Source: 43-108 sp001915545
GTDB lineage: Bacteria > Bacteroidota > Bacteroidia > Bacteroidales > Bacteroidaceae
NCBI GenBank assembly: GCA_902491215.1
Contig: CABUGV010000011.1
Location: forward strand, 21,583 to 85,582
Reading direction: 5' to 3'
DNA: 64,000 nt
Below the pieces are notes generated by a model. The model was not told where the DNA came from, ran no database searches, and worked only from the letters and a program-made list of their open reading frames with translations. The position numbers and the translations under genes were made by a program. This document shows, in pieces, positions 51,082-59,582 of this stretch (the first letter of the stretch is position 1; the number at the start of each line of letters is the position of its first letter).

Positions 51082-52785
51082 ATGAAAAGAATTCTTTTAT
51101 CGTTATGTCTTGTGTTGACATGTGTAGATGGCGCTATGGCGCAATCTGCAACACCACAAGAAATCTTGGACAGAATTTATAACCAACTTAATGAACGGCA
51201 AGAGATTACATTGGATTCTGTCAAATATACTGGAGATGACTTCAGGAAAACTGGAGGTTTCGCATGGCAACGAGGAAAGGGTAAAGGATGGACTACAGGG
51301 TGCAGGTTGACGCTTACTTCTGTATCTCAAAAAGATGTTGATAAAATCCATAAAGATTTTGAAACAATAAGCAATTTACAGTATGTAAATTTGAGAAGTC
51401 ATAGTGGTGCTACTTATATAGAAGATACGCATACGGCCTACCTTTATAGTTATGATGTCAAATCGGGAAATCTTTATTTTTTAAAAGCTCGGACTGAAGG
51501 TGAAATCTGTATACCTGCAAATTGGACGCATGTAGATTTTGTGGATGCTACAACGCATGATCCTTTTGAAATGGCGAGCGAAACAGATCTACGTCTGTTC
51601 GGTCTGTCGCGACTTTGGAGTGGAGTTAAAAGGAATTTTGTATTTATGGATCGTGTACATATTAATTGGGATAGCTTGTACGTGGCTTCTATTCCAGCAA
51701 TTATGCAGGCTAAAGACCGTGACGAGTGTTTCTTGATTATGCAAAGAATGGCTGCTCAACTTAATGATGGTCACACGTATATTTATGGCGCAGATCCTCG
51801 TTCCTTTTCAGCCCCTTTTTCAACTGTGTTGATCGGTAAACGTATCTATGTAGACAATGTTGAAAGTAGTGTGTTAAGCAAACAAGGTTTGCGTAGGGGA
51901 ATGGAGCTTGTCAGCATAAATGGAGAAAGTGCTTGGGACTATGGTGAATTAAATGTACGTCCGTATGTATCGTCGTCTACACCTCAGTGGACATTACACC
52001 AGATTTACGAAAGTTATGGCTTGCTTAGCGGTAAGGCGCAGGACAAATTTGAACTGACGTTTGCATCCGGCAATGACACGCTGTTTATTACATATATTTT
52101 GGGAAGTGCAAAACGTGATCTGTCGACTAAACAGCCAACGCTAAGCTTCAAGAAACTTGATAAAGGAATTGGATACCTGAGAATTAGTAGTTTCATGGAC
52201 TCTAATTTTAAACAGAAATTCGATCAACTTTATCCTCAGATATTGAAATCTTCTGCTCTTATAATAGATGTTCGAAACAATAACGGTGGAAATTCTGGAT
52301 ATGCAGATTATATTTTGCGTCATCTTTCGAAAGATTCAATTCGGACAGACAAATGGCGCAGCCCTATGTATATTCCTGCTTATGCATCATGGTCAAGGAG
52401 ACAGCCGTGGTATGAATCTCCATCTGGATATATGTCGCCGATAAATGGTGCAGAAGCTTATTTGCGACCTGTTGTTGTCTTGGTTAATCGAGGAACATTC
52501 TCTTCAGCCGAAGATTTCTGTTCCGTATTCATCGGCATGAAGCGTGGAAAACTGATAGGGTCTCCTACAGGAGGCAGTACTGGCAATGGAGTTCGTGTGG
52601 AGCTTATACCTGGTCATAGTTATGCAAATATCTGTTCCAAACATGATGCAATGCCAGATGGTACAGAATTTGTCGGTATTGGTATCAAGCCTGATATTGA
52701 AGTCTCTGAAAGCTATGAATCCTATTTTGAAGATAAGAAAGACGCTTGTATGAAAATCGCAATAGATTATTTGCAATCTCTTTGA
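51082..52785 (+). CDS. S41 family peptidase, exported
   Basis: A 567-residue secreted serine protease. A signal peptide ends near GAMAQ (residue 21). An N-terminal helical/beta region is followed by a PDZ-like segment (about 260-320, with GLRRGMELVSINGES) and the S41 core. RNNNGGNSGYADYI is the usual substrate-loop region, and the nucleophile is predicted as Ser474 in GTFSSAEDF, with SPTGGSTGNG following where CtpA has the catalytic-lysine loop; a Lys at exactly that spot is not evident. It differs strongly from the CtpA-type enzyme at 1228 and resembles Bacteroidetes digestive/envelope S41 proteins. Monocistronic, ending at a perfect hairpin (52856). Confidence 0.88.
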   Translation: MKRILLSLCLVLTCVDGAMAQSATPQEILDRIYNQLNERQEITLDSVKYTGDDFRKTGGFAWQRGKGKGWTTGCRLTLTSVSQKDVDKIHKDFETISNLQYVNLRSHSGATYIEDTHTAYLYSYDVKSGNLYFLKARTEGEICIPANWTHVDFVDATTHDPFEMASETDLRLFGLSRLWSGVKRNFVFMDRVHINWDSLYVASIPAIMQAKDRDECFLIMQRMAAQLNDGHTYIYGADPRSFSAPFSTVLIGKRIYVDNVESSVLSKQGLRRGMELVSINGESAWDYGELNVRPYVSSSTPQWTLHQIYESYGLLSGKAQDKFELTFASGNDTLFITYILGSAKRDLSTKQPTLSFKKLDKGIGYLRISSFMDSNFKQKFDQLYPQILKSSALIIDVRNNNGGNSGYADYILRHLSKDSIRTDKWRSPMYIPAYASWSRRQPWYESPSGYMSPINGAEAYLRPVVVLVNRGTFSSAEDFCSVFIGMKRGKLIGSPTGGSTGNGVRVELIPGHSYANICSKHDAMPDGTEFVGIGIKPDIEVSESYESYFEDKKDACMKIAIDYLQSL

Positions 52786-52855
52786 TCAATATATTTATTG
52801 TTTATTCTGCGTCCGCTTATGTTTTCATTGTTTGATATGGATATGTAATATAAGC

Positions 52856-52894
52856 AAAAGGAGTTATGTTTTAGGTTTTAACATAACTCCTTTT
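52856..52894. terminator. Bidirectional terminator between S41 and glucosaminidase genes
   Basis: A 15-bp perfect stem (aaaaggagttatgtt at 52856-52870 with 52880-52894) and 9-nt loop, with A-rich and T-rich flanks. It serves the converging genes on both sides. Confidence 0.88.
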
Positions 52895-52940
52895 ACTTTT
52901 TGTCTCTGTTCTTGTATTTGTAGGTCTCTTTTTATGGCTA

Positions 52941-53870
52941 TTATCTTACCTTCAGAAGCATACCTGCGCGTAAAGGCTGTGACGGCTCCATGTCGTTTAG
53001 GCGATATAATTTTTTAAGTCGAATTCCATAAAGTTGAGATATTGAATACATTGATTCCCCAGCTCTTACGTTGTGCAGCTTATCTTTGTAGATTTTAGCT
53101 GCAGAACTTTTCTTTTTTTCAAGGTAAATGAATGTTCCTGGTGTTATAGGCATTGATACTGAAGGAGCTTCATTTCTACTGAGCAGTTTCTTAAGTGAAA
53201 TGTCCAAATCGCGGCTTAATGACTGCCATGTGTCACCTTTTTGTGCTATTACGCAGAGTATACCGTTGTTTTCAATCAACTGATGTATTATGACTGCCGG
53301 AGTAGAATCTTCAATTTGTCTATACTGTTCTGGGCGATCATATTTGTATAGCTGATACCTTTCAATGAGAGATATCAGGCGATCGGCATAAGCAGGATTT
53401 GTTGCATAGCCGCACGCTTTAAGCCCTCGTGCCCATGCTTTGTAATCATAACGGTCAAGTGAAAAAAGTCTGCTGTAGCGCTGACGCAGAAGAAAGCGTG
53501 AATGATCTTCATATGAATCGGCAACGCTGGAGTATACTCTGAAGCATTCGCGCGGTGAATCATCGTTGTGGCGTGTTGTACGTCCGTTCCAGGATGAACC
53601 GCATTTTATACCGAAATGGTTATTTGATTTTCGTGCAAGTTCTCCTGTTCCTGCTCCACTTTCCAAAATGGCCTGTGCAAGTGTTATACTTGCAGGTATG
53701 CCGTAAGTTTTCATTTGCTGTACGGCAAGATCTTTGTATTGGTCTATATATTGACTGTAAAGCGAATTAGTTTGGGCTGATGCACCTATTGTAGTCATGG
53801 CAGCAATAGCAATTGTTGCCATAGAGCGCCTTACAACACTCAATAATTGTTTCTTTTTTAATATGCACAT
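52941..53870 (-). CDS. GH73 glucosaminidase with two LysM domains
   Basis: A 309-residue exported peptidoglycan hydrolase. I use the start at 53870 (MCILKKKQLLSVV), since a -7 box at 53958-53965 excludes the first in-frame codon at 53960; 53906 is a second option. The signal peptide ends near TIGASAQ. The GH73 domain (about 40-170) has ITLAQAILESGAGTGELA with the catalytic Glu, NHFGIKC, and YEDHSRFLL. Two LysM modules follow (about 197-245 and 262-309; for example HNVRAGESMYSISQLYGI), which bind GlcNAc polymers. Probable role: cell separation or wall turnover. Confidence 0.92.
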   Translation of the reverse strand: MCILKKKQLLSVVRRSMATIAIAAMTTIGASAQTNSLYSQYIDQYKDLAVQQMKTYGIPASITLAQAILESGAGTGELARKSNNHFGIKCGSSWNGRTTRHNDDSPRECFRVYSSVADSYEDHSRFLLRQRYSRLFSLDRYDYKAWARGLKACGYATNPAYADRLISLIERYQLYKYDRPEQYRQIEDSTPAVIIHQLIENNGILCVIAQKGDTWQSLSRDLDISLKKLLSRNEAPSVSMPITPGTFIYLEKKKSSAAKIYKDKLHNVRAGESMYSISQLYGIRLKKLYRLNDMEPSQPLRAGMLLKVR

Positions 53871-53957
53871 GTTCTTTTGACTAAAAGTTCGTAAGTTACG
53901 TTTCATTATACATGCAAGCATTGCCTCATATATCTTATATACAACAATACTTATGTG

Positions 53958-53965
53958 CAAATTTA
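53958..53965 (-). promoter_or_regulatory. -7 element of the glucosaminidase gene
   Basis: TAAATTTG on the minus strand. It lies across the first possible start codon (53960), so translation must begin downstream. Confidence 0.5.
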
Positions 53966-54122
53966 ATGAAAAACTGTGTGGTATATGCAGAAAATTTTAT
54001 CTTTGGATTGTTAATGCAATAAATATATTATTGTTGCATCTTGAAAAATGCGTTTTACAAGTGTTTTGTTTGAAAAGCAACGCTTGTATTATAGATATAA
54101 TATTCATAAAGGAGTTTTGTTT

Positions 54123-54602
54123 ATGGACAATTTAAAAATTGAAGTGAAAGTGCTGTCTGCACATCCTGATGAGTTGTCTGATGAGGACAGAAATTTGGGC
54201 AGTATTGCTTTGTCGGCATCCGAAAGAGCATATTCACCATATTCCGGTTTTAGTGTTGGAGCTGTTGCTATGCTTGATGATGGAACCATTATTGAAGGAA
54301 GCAACATAGAGAATTGTGCATATCCTTCCGGTTTATGTGCAGAACGTGTTGCAATGTTCCATGCTTTGTCCCGTTGGCCAGACAAGAAAGTTTTGAAATT
54401 GTGTATAGCGGCAAGAGGTACTGATGGCAAGGTTGTTTCTATGCCGGTCACGCCATGTGGAGCATGTCGACAAGTTTTGTTGGAATCAGAGCGTCGCCAA
54501 GGAACACCGATTGAAATTATTATGTGGGGAAGTGAATGTACATATATTTGTTCCAGTGCTTTAGATCTTATGCCTTTGGCATTTGTCCTGAACAATGATT
54601 AG
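54123..54602 (+). CDS. cdd: Cytidine deaminase
   Basis: Zinc-dependent cytidine/deoxycytidine deaminase of the pyrimidine salvage pathway. I set the start at 54123 (MDNLKIEVKV), giving 159 residues; an upstream in-frame codon at 54048 would add an unlikely AT-rich leader. The zinc site is complete: CAE at 72-74 (Cys72 ligand, Glu74 proton shuttle) and PCGAC at 111-115 (Cys112 and Cys115). SPYSGFSVGA near 38-47 and NIENCAYPSG near 61-70 are the substrate segments. The length fits the tetrameric, homodimer-fold class. Monocistronic. Confidence 0.95.
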   Translation: MDNLKIEVKVLSAHPDELSDEDRNLGSIALSASERAYSPYSGFSVGAVAMLDDGTIIEGSNIENCAYPSGLCAERVAMFHALSRWPDKKVLKLCIAARGTDGKVVSMPVTPCGACRQVLLESERRQGTPIEIIMWGSECTYICSSALDLMPLAFVLNND

Positions 54603-54682
54603 CAGATATATGTTCCGTTTGTACTTTATATGTTTAATAACTTACAGCATAAAACAGTTTAATGTTGTTTTTGCTTGAAATA

Positions 54683-54746
54683 AAAAAGAGGGAAAGACAT
54701 ATAGATGTTTAAATAAGCACGTGTAGACATCTTTAGTCTTTCCCTC
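54683..54746 (-). terminator. Terminator after the RNase G gene
   Basis: An 11-bp perfect outer stem (gagggaaagac at 54688-54698 with 54736-54746) with an inner agatgt/acatct stem. On the minus strand it is followed by T6. It is 17 bp past the stop at 54763. Confidence 0.85.
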
Positions 54747-54762
54747 ATGTTAGTTTTGTTGT

Positions 54763-56337
54763 TCATTTTATTTCCATCTCTTCGGTCATATTTATTTCGT
54801 TTCCTCTATTGTCGATAATTCGGTATTGGAGGAATCCGAGCTGTTGGCTCGGTATGACCTTTATGCCTAGGCCATACTTGAGTTGCCATCTGCGATAGAT
54901 GGACAGTATGCCCTGATTGAGGTATGCGGCAACGTATGGATGGACGTAGAGCTTGAATTTCTTCGTACCAAGATTGTTTGTGAGATAGTCGATTTTGCTT
55001 TCGAGCACATCTGTGAACAGGTAAGATGATTTGATTGTTCCTTTGCCGAAGCATGTAGGGCATGTTTCTTCAACATGTACGTCGATGGCCGGTCTTACTC
55101 TTTGTCTTGTAATTTGCATCAAGCCGAACTTGCTGAGTGGCAGAATATTGTGTTTTGCCCTGTCGTTTCTCATAAGTTCGTTCATGTATTCGTAGAGCTT
55201 TTGGCGGTGTTCGGCGGTTTCCATGTCTATGAAATCCACGACTATTATGCCTCCCATGTCTCTGAGTCTGAGCTGGCGTGCAAGTTCCTCTGCTGCGCCC
55301 ATGTTGACTTCAAACGCATTGGCTTCCTGACCGTCAACCCCGCGGTAGCGGTTGCCGCTGTTCACGTCGACAACATGCAGGGCTTCCGTGTGTTCTATTA
55401 TTAGATATGCGCCTTTTTTGTATGATACTGTCTTGCCGAATCCAGACTTGATCTGTTTAGTTACAGAGAAATTGTCGAATATCGGCAGTGTTCCTTTGTA
55501 CAGTTTTACTATCTGTGCTCTTTCAGGTGCAATAAGTGACACGTAGTTCTTGACCTCTTTGAATACCTTTTCATCGTTCACATATATATTTTCGTATGAA
55601 GGGTTGAAAAGGTCTCTGAGCATGGACACGGTGCGTCCTGTCTCCTCATGAGCCAGTATAGGCAGTGTTGTGGATTTCTGTACACGTGCAATGCAGTCAT
55701 CCCAATTGCTGAGGAGTATGCGCAGTTCGTTGTCAAGTTCTGCTACGCGTTTTCCTTCGGCTACAGTTCTGACAATCACTCCGAAGTTTTGCGGTTTTAT
55801 GCTTTGTATGAGCTGTTTCAACCTTGCGCGCTCTTCGGCAGATTTGATTTTGGAAGAAACCGACACCTTGTCGTTGAATGGAACAAGAACCAGATATCTT
55901 CCTGCAAGAGACAGTTCACAGGTCAGCCTTGGACCTTTTGTAGAAATTGGTTCTTTTGTTATCTGAACCAGTATTTCTTGTCCTACTTCAAGAAGGTTTT
56001 GTATGCTTCCTTCTTTGGGCAGATCCGGTTGTCTGTTGAGTTTAGACATCTGTGCCAGCTTTTTCCTGTCGCTTACAACTTGCTTGATATATTTTTCAAG
56101 TGACAGGAACTGTGTGCCTAAGTCTTGGTAGTGAAGAAATGCTTCGCGTTCGTGTCCGACGTCGACAAAGCATGCATTCAGTCCGGGCATGATTTTCTTT
56201 ACCTTTCCTGCATACATGTTTCCCACGGAAAATTTAGAGTCTTGCCCTTCTTTCTGGAATTCCACTAGTTTCTGGTCTTCCAGCAGTGCAATGGTAACCT
56301 CTTTCGGTTGTGCGTCAATGATTAGTTCGCTTGTCAT
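54763..56337 (-). CDS. rng: Ribonuclease E/G family protein
   Basis: A 524-residue endoribonuclease for mRNA decay and rRNA processing. The N-terminal S1 RNA-binding domain (about 38-125) has GNMYAGKVKKIMPGLNACFVDVG in parts, followed by the RNase H-like and DNase I-like subdomains with the catalytic-metal segments DVNSGNR and VVDFIDME. The zinc-link motif CPTCFGKG lies near 420-427, and a small C-terminal domain ends it. No long degradosome-scaffold tail is present, so it is RNase G-sized. The leader contains a terminator-like hairpin (56367-56423) ending about 30 bp before the start, so expression may depend on read-through. Confidence 0.93.
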   Translation of the reverse strand: MTSELIIDAQPKEVTIALLEDQKLVEFQKEGQDSKFSVGNMYAGKVKKIMPGLNACFVDVGHEREAFLHYQDLGTQFLSLEKYIKQVVSDRKKLAQMSKLNRQPDLPKEGSIQNLLEVGQEILVQITKEPISTKGPRLTCELSLAGRYLVLVPFNDKVSVSSKIKSAEERARLKQLIQSIKPQNFGVIVRTVAEGKRVAELDNELRILLSNWDDCIARVQKSTTLPILAHEETGRTVSMLRDLFNPSYENIYVNDEKVFKEVKNYVSLIAPERAQIVKLYKGTLPIFDNFSVTKQIKSGFGKTVSYKKGAYLIIEHTEALHVVDVNSGNRYRGVDGQEANAFEVNMGAAEELARQLRLRDMGGIIVVDFIDMETAEHRQKLYEYMNELMRNDRAKHNILPLSKFGLMQITRQRVRPAIDVHVEETCPTCFGKGTIKSSYLFTDVLESKIDYLTNNLGTKKFKLYVHPYVAAYLNQGILSIYRRWQLKYGLGIKVIPSQQLGFLQYRIIDNRGNEINMTEEMEIK

Positions 56338-56366
56338 TTTTCCACGTTATAAAATCCCATAATTTT

Positions 56367-56423
56367 AAAAAAAAAGAACAAACCATAAAGCTTACTGAAG
56401 GTAGGCTCTAAAAGTTTGTTCTT
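56367..56423 (-). terminator. Hairpin with T-run in the RNase G leader
   Basis: A 10-bp stem (aagaacaaac at 56374-56383 with 56414-56423) followed on the minus strand by T9 opposite 56367-56375. It ends the HU/COX24 transcript, and lies only 30 bp before the rng start, so it may act as an attenuator. Confidence 0.8.
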
Positions 56424-56471
56424 CATTTCTTCGTCGAGAAAGACGAGAGAATGAGAGCAAGCGCTTCTTGT

Positions 56472-56561
56472 TTACTTGCTCTTATGACGATTCTTTCTCA
56501 ATCTTTTCTTACGCTTGTGTGTGGAGATCTTGTGTCTCTTCTTTTTCTTACCGTTTGGCAT
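56472..56561 (-). CDS. 29-residue COX24/AURKAIP1-domain ribosome-associated protein
   Basis: A very small gene (29 codons plus TAA) encoding an extremely basic peptide that begins MPNGKKKKRHK and contains THKRKKRLRKNRHK. This is the pattern of the COX24/AURKAIP1 domain, the C-terminal part of the mitochondrial small-subunit protein mS38; Bacteroidetes genomes carry short stand-alone versions. Probable role: ribosomal protein bound to rRNA. It starts 57 bp after the HU stop, so the two are co-transcribed, and ends before the rng-leader hairpin. Similarity is from memory of the family, but the sequence is distinctive. Confidence 0.85.
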   Translation of the reverse strand: MPNGKKKKRHKISTHKRKKRLRKNRHKSK

Positions 56562-56618
56562 AGTTCAATGTTTTTAAAGTTGTTTATAAATTTATGATTC
56601 GGAAATTACCTTTTATCA

Positions 56619-56894
56619 TTATTTCTTCAGAGCGTTGCCGAAAGTCTTGGCTGGCTTGAAAGAAGGAATGTTGTGCTCAGGTATGATGAGTGTAGTATTC
56701 TTTGAAATGTTGCGTGCAGTCTTCTGTGCTCTTTTCTTGACGATGAAGCTGCCGAAACCTCTCAGATACACATTCTCGTCGTTTGCCAGGGAAGTTTTTA
56801 CGATTTCCATAAAGGCTTCAACTGTCGCGAGGACATTTGCTTTGTCAATGCCTGTCTTATCAGCTATTTCCCTTACGATATCTGCTTTTGTCAT
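56619..56894 (-). CDS. HU family DNA-binding protein
   Basis: A 91-residue histone-like protein that bends and compacts DNA. It shows the full HU/IHF pattern: N-terminal helices (MTKADIVREIADKTGIDK), the beta-sheet region GFGSFIVKKRAQKTARN near residues 46-62 and the DNA-arm proline in LIIPEHNIPSFKPA. One polypeptide of the homodimer type. A minus-strand -7 box TATATTTG is at plus-strand 56945-56952, 51 bp upstream. The COX24-domain gene follows at 57 bp. Confidence 0.95.
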   Translation of the reverse strand: MTKADIVREIADKTGIDKANVLATVEAFMEIVKTSLANDENVYLRGFGSFIVKKRAQKTARNISKNTTLIIPEHNIPSFKPAKTFGNALKK

Positions 56895-57082
56895 TGTTTT
56901 TTAGTTTGTTTTGTTGTTTATTTTTTGATTTGCAATTCGAGTTGCAAATATAGCTTTTTATTGTCATTTCAGAAAATATTTCACACGTAAATTGTATAAA
57001 ATCAGCATAAAGGAGCATTTGCAGGCAAGCTAATTTTCATTTTTGGCATATATGGTGTATTTTTGCCGAAAAAGATTTTCAA

Positions 57083-58435
57083 ATGAGAAGAATATTTTGT
57101 TTTGTACTTCTTTCTTTGGCTTTCCTTATGTCTACGTATGCGCAGATACAAGGTGTGCGTGCAAGACGTGGTGGTACATATAGCGCTGTGGTCAAGAATT
57201 ATACAGATTCTCTTCGATTTATAGCAGAGAAGTTGAAAAATGATTCCTCAGATCTGAATCCTTATTATTATAGGATTCTGGGTCCTTCTACATATTTCAG
57301 CAACGCAACTGCACATGTGCTTTCTATTGATTGGCGTCCTGCGAATGCACCAAAGGAAAATTCAGACAGTCTTATGTCGGGCGGAATGCTTTATCGTGAC
57401 GAGCTCAATCGTACGATTGATCGTGCGCTTGTCAATGTGTATACTTATAATCCTAAGCTGGTGAAACATTGCGACAGCCAGTATAAGGATGAATCTATTA
57501 TTGAAATGGCTCCGGTAGATGATCAGAGAAAGAAAAAGGATGACCTTAAGACGATAATTGATAAAGTTCCAGAGCTTAAAGATGTATCAGAACTGACAGG
57601 CGATATAGATGTAGATATACATGTCATGAGACCTAATTTCTGGAAGACTTCAGGAAATTCGTCTTTGCAGTTTACTCAGAACTATTTTACAAAGAACTGG
57701 TATAAGGGAGGAAACAATAACGGGACAATGGTGTTTTCTCTTAATCTGCAGGCAAATTACAATGACCAGCGTTATATACAGTGGGACAACCGTTTGGAAA
57801 TGAAACTCGGATTCGTAACAACCACCAGTGATACATGCCATACTTTCCTTACTAACAACGACATGTTGAAGCTGGCTTCAAAACTTGGAGTTAAAGCGCG
57901 CACCTCATGGTACTATACATTGTCTACTGAAGCTGTCACACAGTTCATGCCTGGATATAAGAGCAACGACAAAAAACGTTATTCGCAGTTCCTTGCACCT
58001 TTGGATGTGTATGTTTCTCTCGGTATGGACTATAAACCGTCGCTTAAGAATGGAGCGTCGCTTTCTGTTGCACTTCTTCCGCTTTCATACAAGCTCAGAT
58101 ATATAGGTGTTGACAATGAGAATGTCCATAACAACTACGGTATGGCGGATAAGGATGCACAGAATGATTTCGGTTCGCGTGTGGAGGTCAATTACAACAT
58201 GACAATTGTCAAAAATGTGTCATGGAGAAGCAAGTTGTACTATTACAGCACATATAAATATGTTGAAGCAGAATTTGAAAATACAATAGATTTCAAGTTT
58301 AGCCAGTATATTTCTTCACAATTTTATATGAGATGGCGTTTTGACGACAGCCGTTCGCGCGACTATTATGACAAGAAGCTTGGATTCTTCCAGATGATGG
58401 AGTATCTGACACTTGGTCTTAATTATTCATTCTGA
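57083..58435 (+). CDS. DUF3078 family outer-membrane protein
   Basis: A 450-residue exported protein with signal peptide ending MSTYAQ (about residue 21). An N-terminal region of about 140 residues precedes the DUF3078 domain, recognised by RPNFWKTSGNSSLQFTQNYF in parts and NWYKGGNNNGTM near 212-223, then barrel-like alternating strands to the end (LGLNYSF). Function unknown; a transport or porin-like barrel is plausible. A -7-like box TATTTTTG at 57058-57065 lies 17 bp before the ATG, implying a very short leader. It is probably the first gene of a group with 58538 and 59583. Confidence 0.85.
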   Translation: MRRIFCFVLLSLAFLMSTYAQIQGVRARRGGTYSAVVKNYTDSLRFIAEKLKNDSSDLNPYYYRILGPSTYFSNATAHVLSIDWRPANAPKENSDSLMSGGMLYRDELNRTIDRALVNVYTYNPKLVKHCDSQYKDESIIEMAPVDDQRKKKDDLKTIIDKVPELKDVSELTGDIDVDIHVMRPNFWKTSGNSSLQFTQNYFTKNWYKGGNNNGTMVFSLNLQANYNDQRYIQWDNRLEMKLGFVTTTSDTCHTFLTNNDMLKLASKLGVKARTSWYYTLSTEAVTQFMPGYKSNDKKRYSQFLAPLDVYVSLGMDYKPSLKNGASLSVALLPLSYKLRYIGVDNENVHNNYGMADKDAQNDFGSRVEVNYNMTIVKNVSWRSKLYYYSTYKYVEAEFENTIDFKFSQYISSQFYMRWRFDDSRSRDYYDKKLGFFQMMEYLTLGLNYSF

Positions 58436-58537
58436 TATTTTGAATAATATCTGAAAAATTATTTCTTTTTCTAGATTTACTTCTTATATAAAATATTTCT
58501 CTCCAGCTCCTCTCTCATGCAGAGAGGGGCAAGTTAT

Positions 58538-59527
58538 ATGAAACATATAAAGCGTTTTTCTCCGTTATTTATTATTCCTGCTTTGGCTGTATTGCTTGCA
58601 GTTGCATCTTTGGTATATGCTTATCGTCCATACAGCAGGGACAGCATGAGCAGATGTACAGCATTTGTGAAAAGTAGTGATGTTTTGTGTGTCAGCGCTG
58701 ACGGATGCAGAACTGTATATTTTTCAAATACAGACGGCGCTTCTATGCAAGGTTTGTCTTTTTCCAGATCTGAAGCTGAAACGTCCTCTGTGTTCACAGC
58801 AGTCTGGGTCAATGATAATCCGTTTTATCCCAGTTCACGCGGAAAACTCATAGCCCCCGATTTTCATAGTTCCTTATTCATATCTGCTGACAGCATAAAT
58901 TCTAATCTGCATGCTGTAGTAGACAGTACTCTTGCTGATATTGACGATACATTTGTTTTTTTAGAAAAGAAGCAGAAAGAGTTTGCCTATTATCTGGAGC
59001 GACATGATGTCAAGGACGAAGGTTTCAATAATATTGCTTCGCTCAATGCCGATAATGACCGGTATATGGAAGCATTGTCTGAAATAAGGACCGAGTTGGT
59101 AAAGATAAAGAACTCTTCTAACGCGTCTGCTAAAGCTGTGCAGACATTCAGAGTCTACACAGCTATGAATGAGAAAGATTCGTTGGCCTCGCAATTGTGT
59201 ACGTATGAGAGTTCGGATGGAGTCTCAATGAGTTTGCGTACGCTTGTCGATGCACCCATGTCTGGAGCCGTATCAATATCTTTACCTCCTTTTGATATTG
59301 TTTCTCCTGACAGCGGTGATGTCGTTTTTCTCAGCGGTTACTACTCTGTGCCACGCGCTGATGAGCCGTTTTCTTCCGTCTTGGCATCTGCTCGTGTTAC
59401 TTCGCAAGGATGTGTTGATTTCCCGCAATTCGGTATGACGGATTTTTCGCCGGTGTTTACATCAACGGGCTTCTTTGCCGGATTCCTGATTTCCGATAGT
59501 ATAGTAGGATGTCGCGGATGCAAATAA
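58538..59527 (+). CDS. Membrane-anchored protein of unknown function
   Basis: A 329-residue protein starting MKHIKRFSPLF at 58538; an earlier in-frame ATG at 58517 lies inside a hairpin and is less likely. One N-terminal membrane segment (about 8-30) would anchor it with the rest in the periplasm. The body has a serine-rich N-terminal part (VKSSDVLCVSADGCRTVYFSN) and a helical middle (about 120-200, with FLEKKQKEFAYYLERHD, likely coiled coil). A beta-rich C-terminal part ends GCRGCK with closely spaced cysteines. I do not recognise a family. The gene 55 bp downstream encodes a MORN-GH25 lipoprotein, so a cell-wall role is possible. Confidence 0.7.
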   Translation: MKHIKRFSPLFIIPALAVLLAVASLVYAYRPYSRDSMSRCTAFVKSSDVLCVSADGCRTVYFSNTDGASMQGLSFSRSEAETSSVFTAVWVNDNPFYPSSRGKLIAPDFHSSLFISADSINSNLHAVVDSTLADIDDTFVFLEKKQKEFAYYLERHDVKDEGFNNIASLNADNDRYMEALSEIRTELVKIKNSSNASAKAVQTFRVYTAMNEKDSLASQLCTYESSDGVSMSLRTLVDAPMSGAVSISLPPFDIVSPDSGDVVFLSGYYSVPRADEPFSSVLASARVTSQGCVDFPQFGMTDFSPVFTSTGFFAGFLISDSIVGCRGCK

Positions 59528-59582
59528 AATGTCGTTCAGAAAAAAATCTTGAAACTTACATAGTTGTCTTATAATATATATA

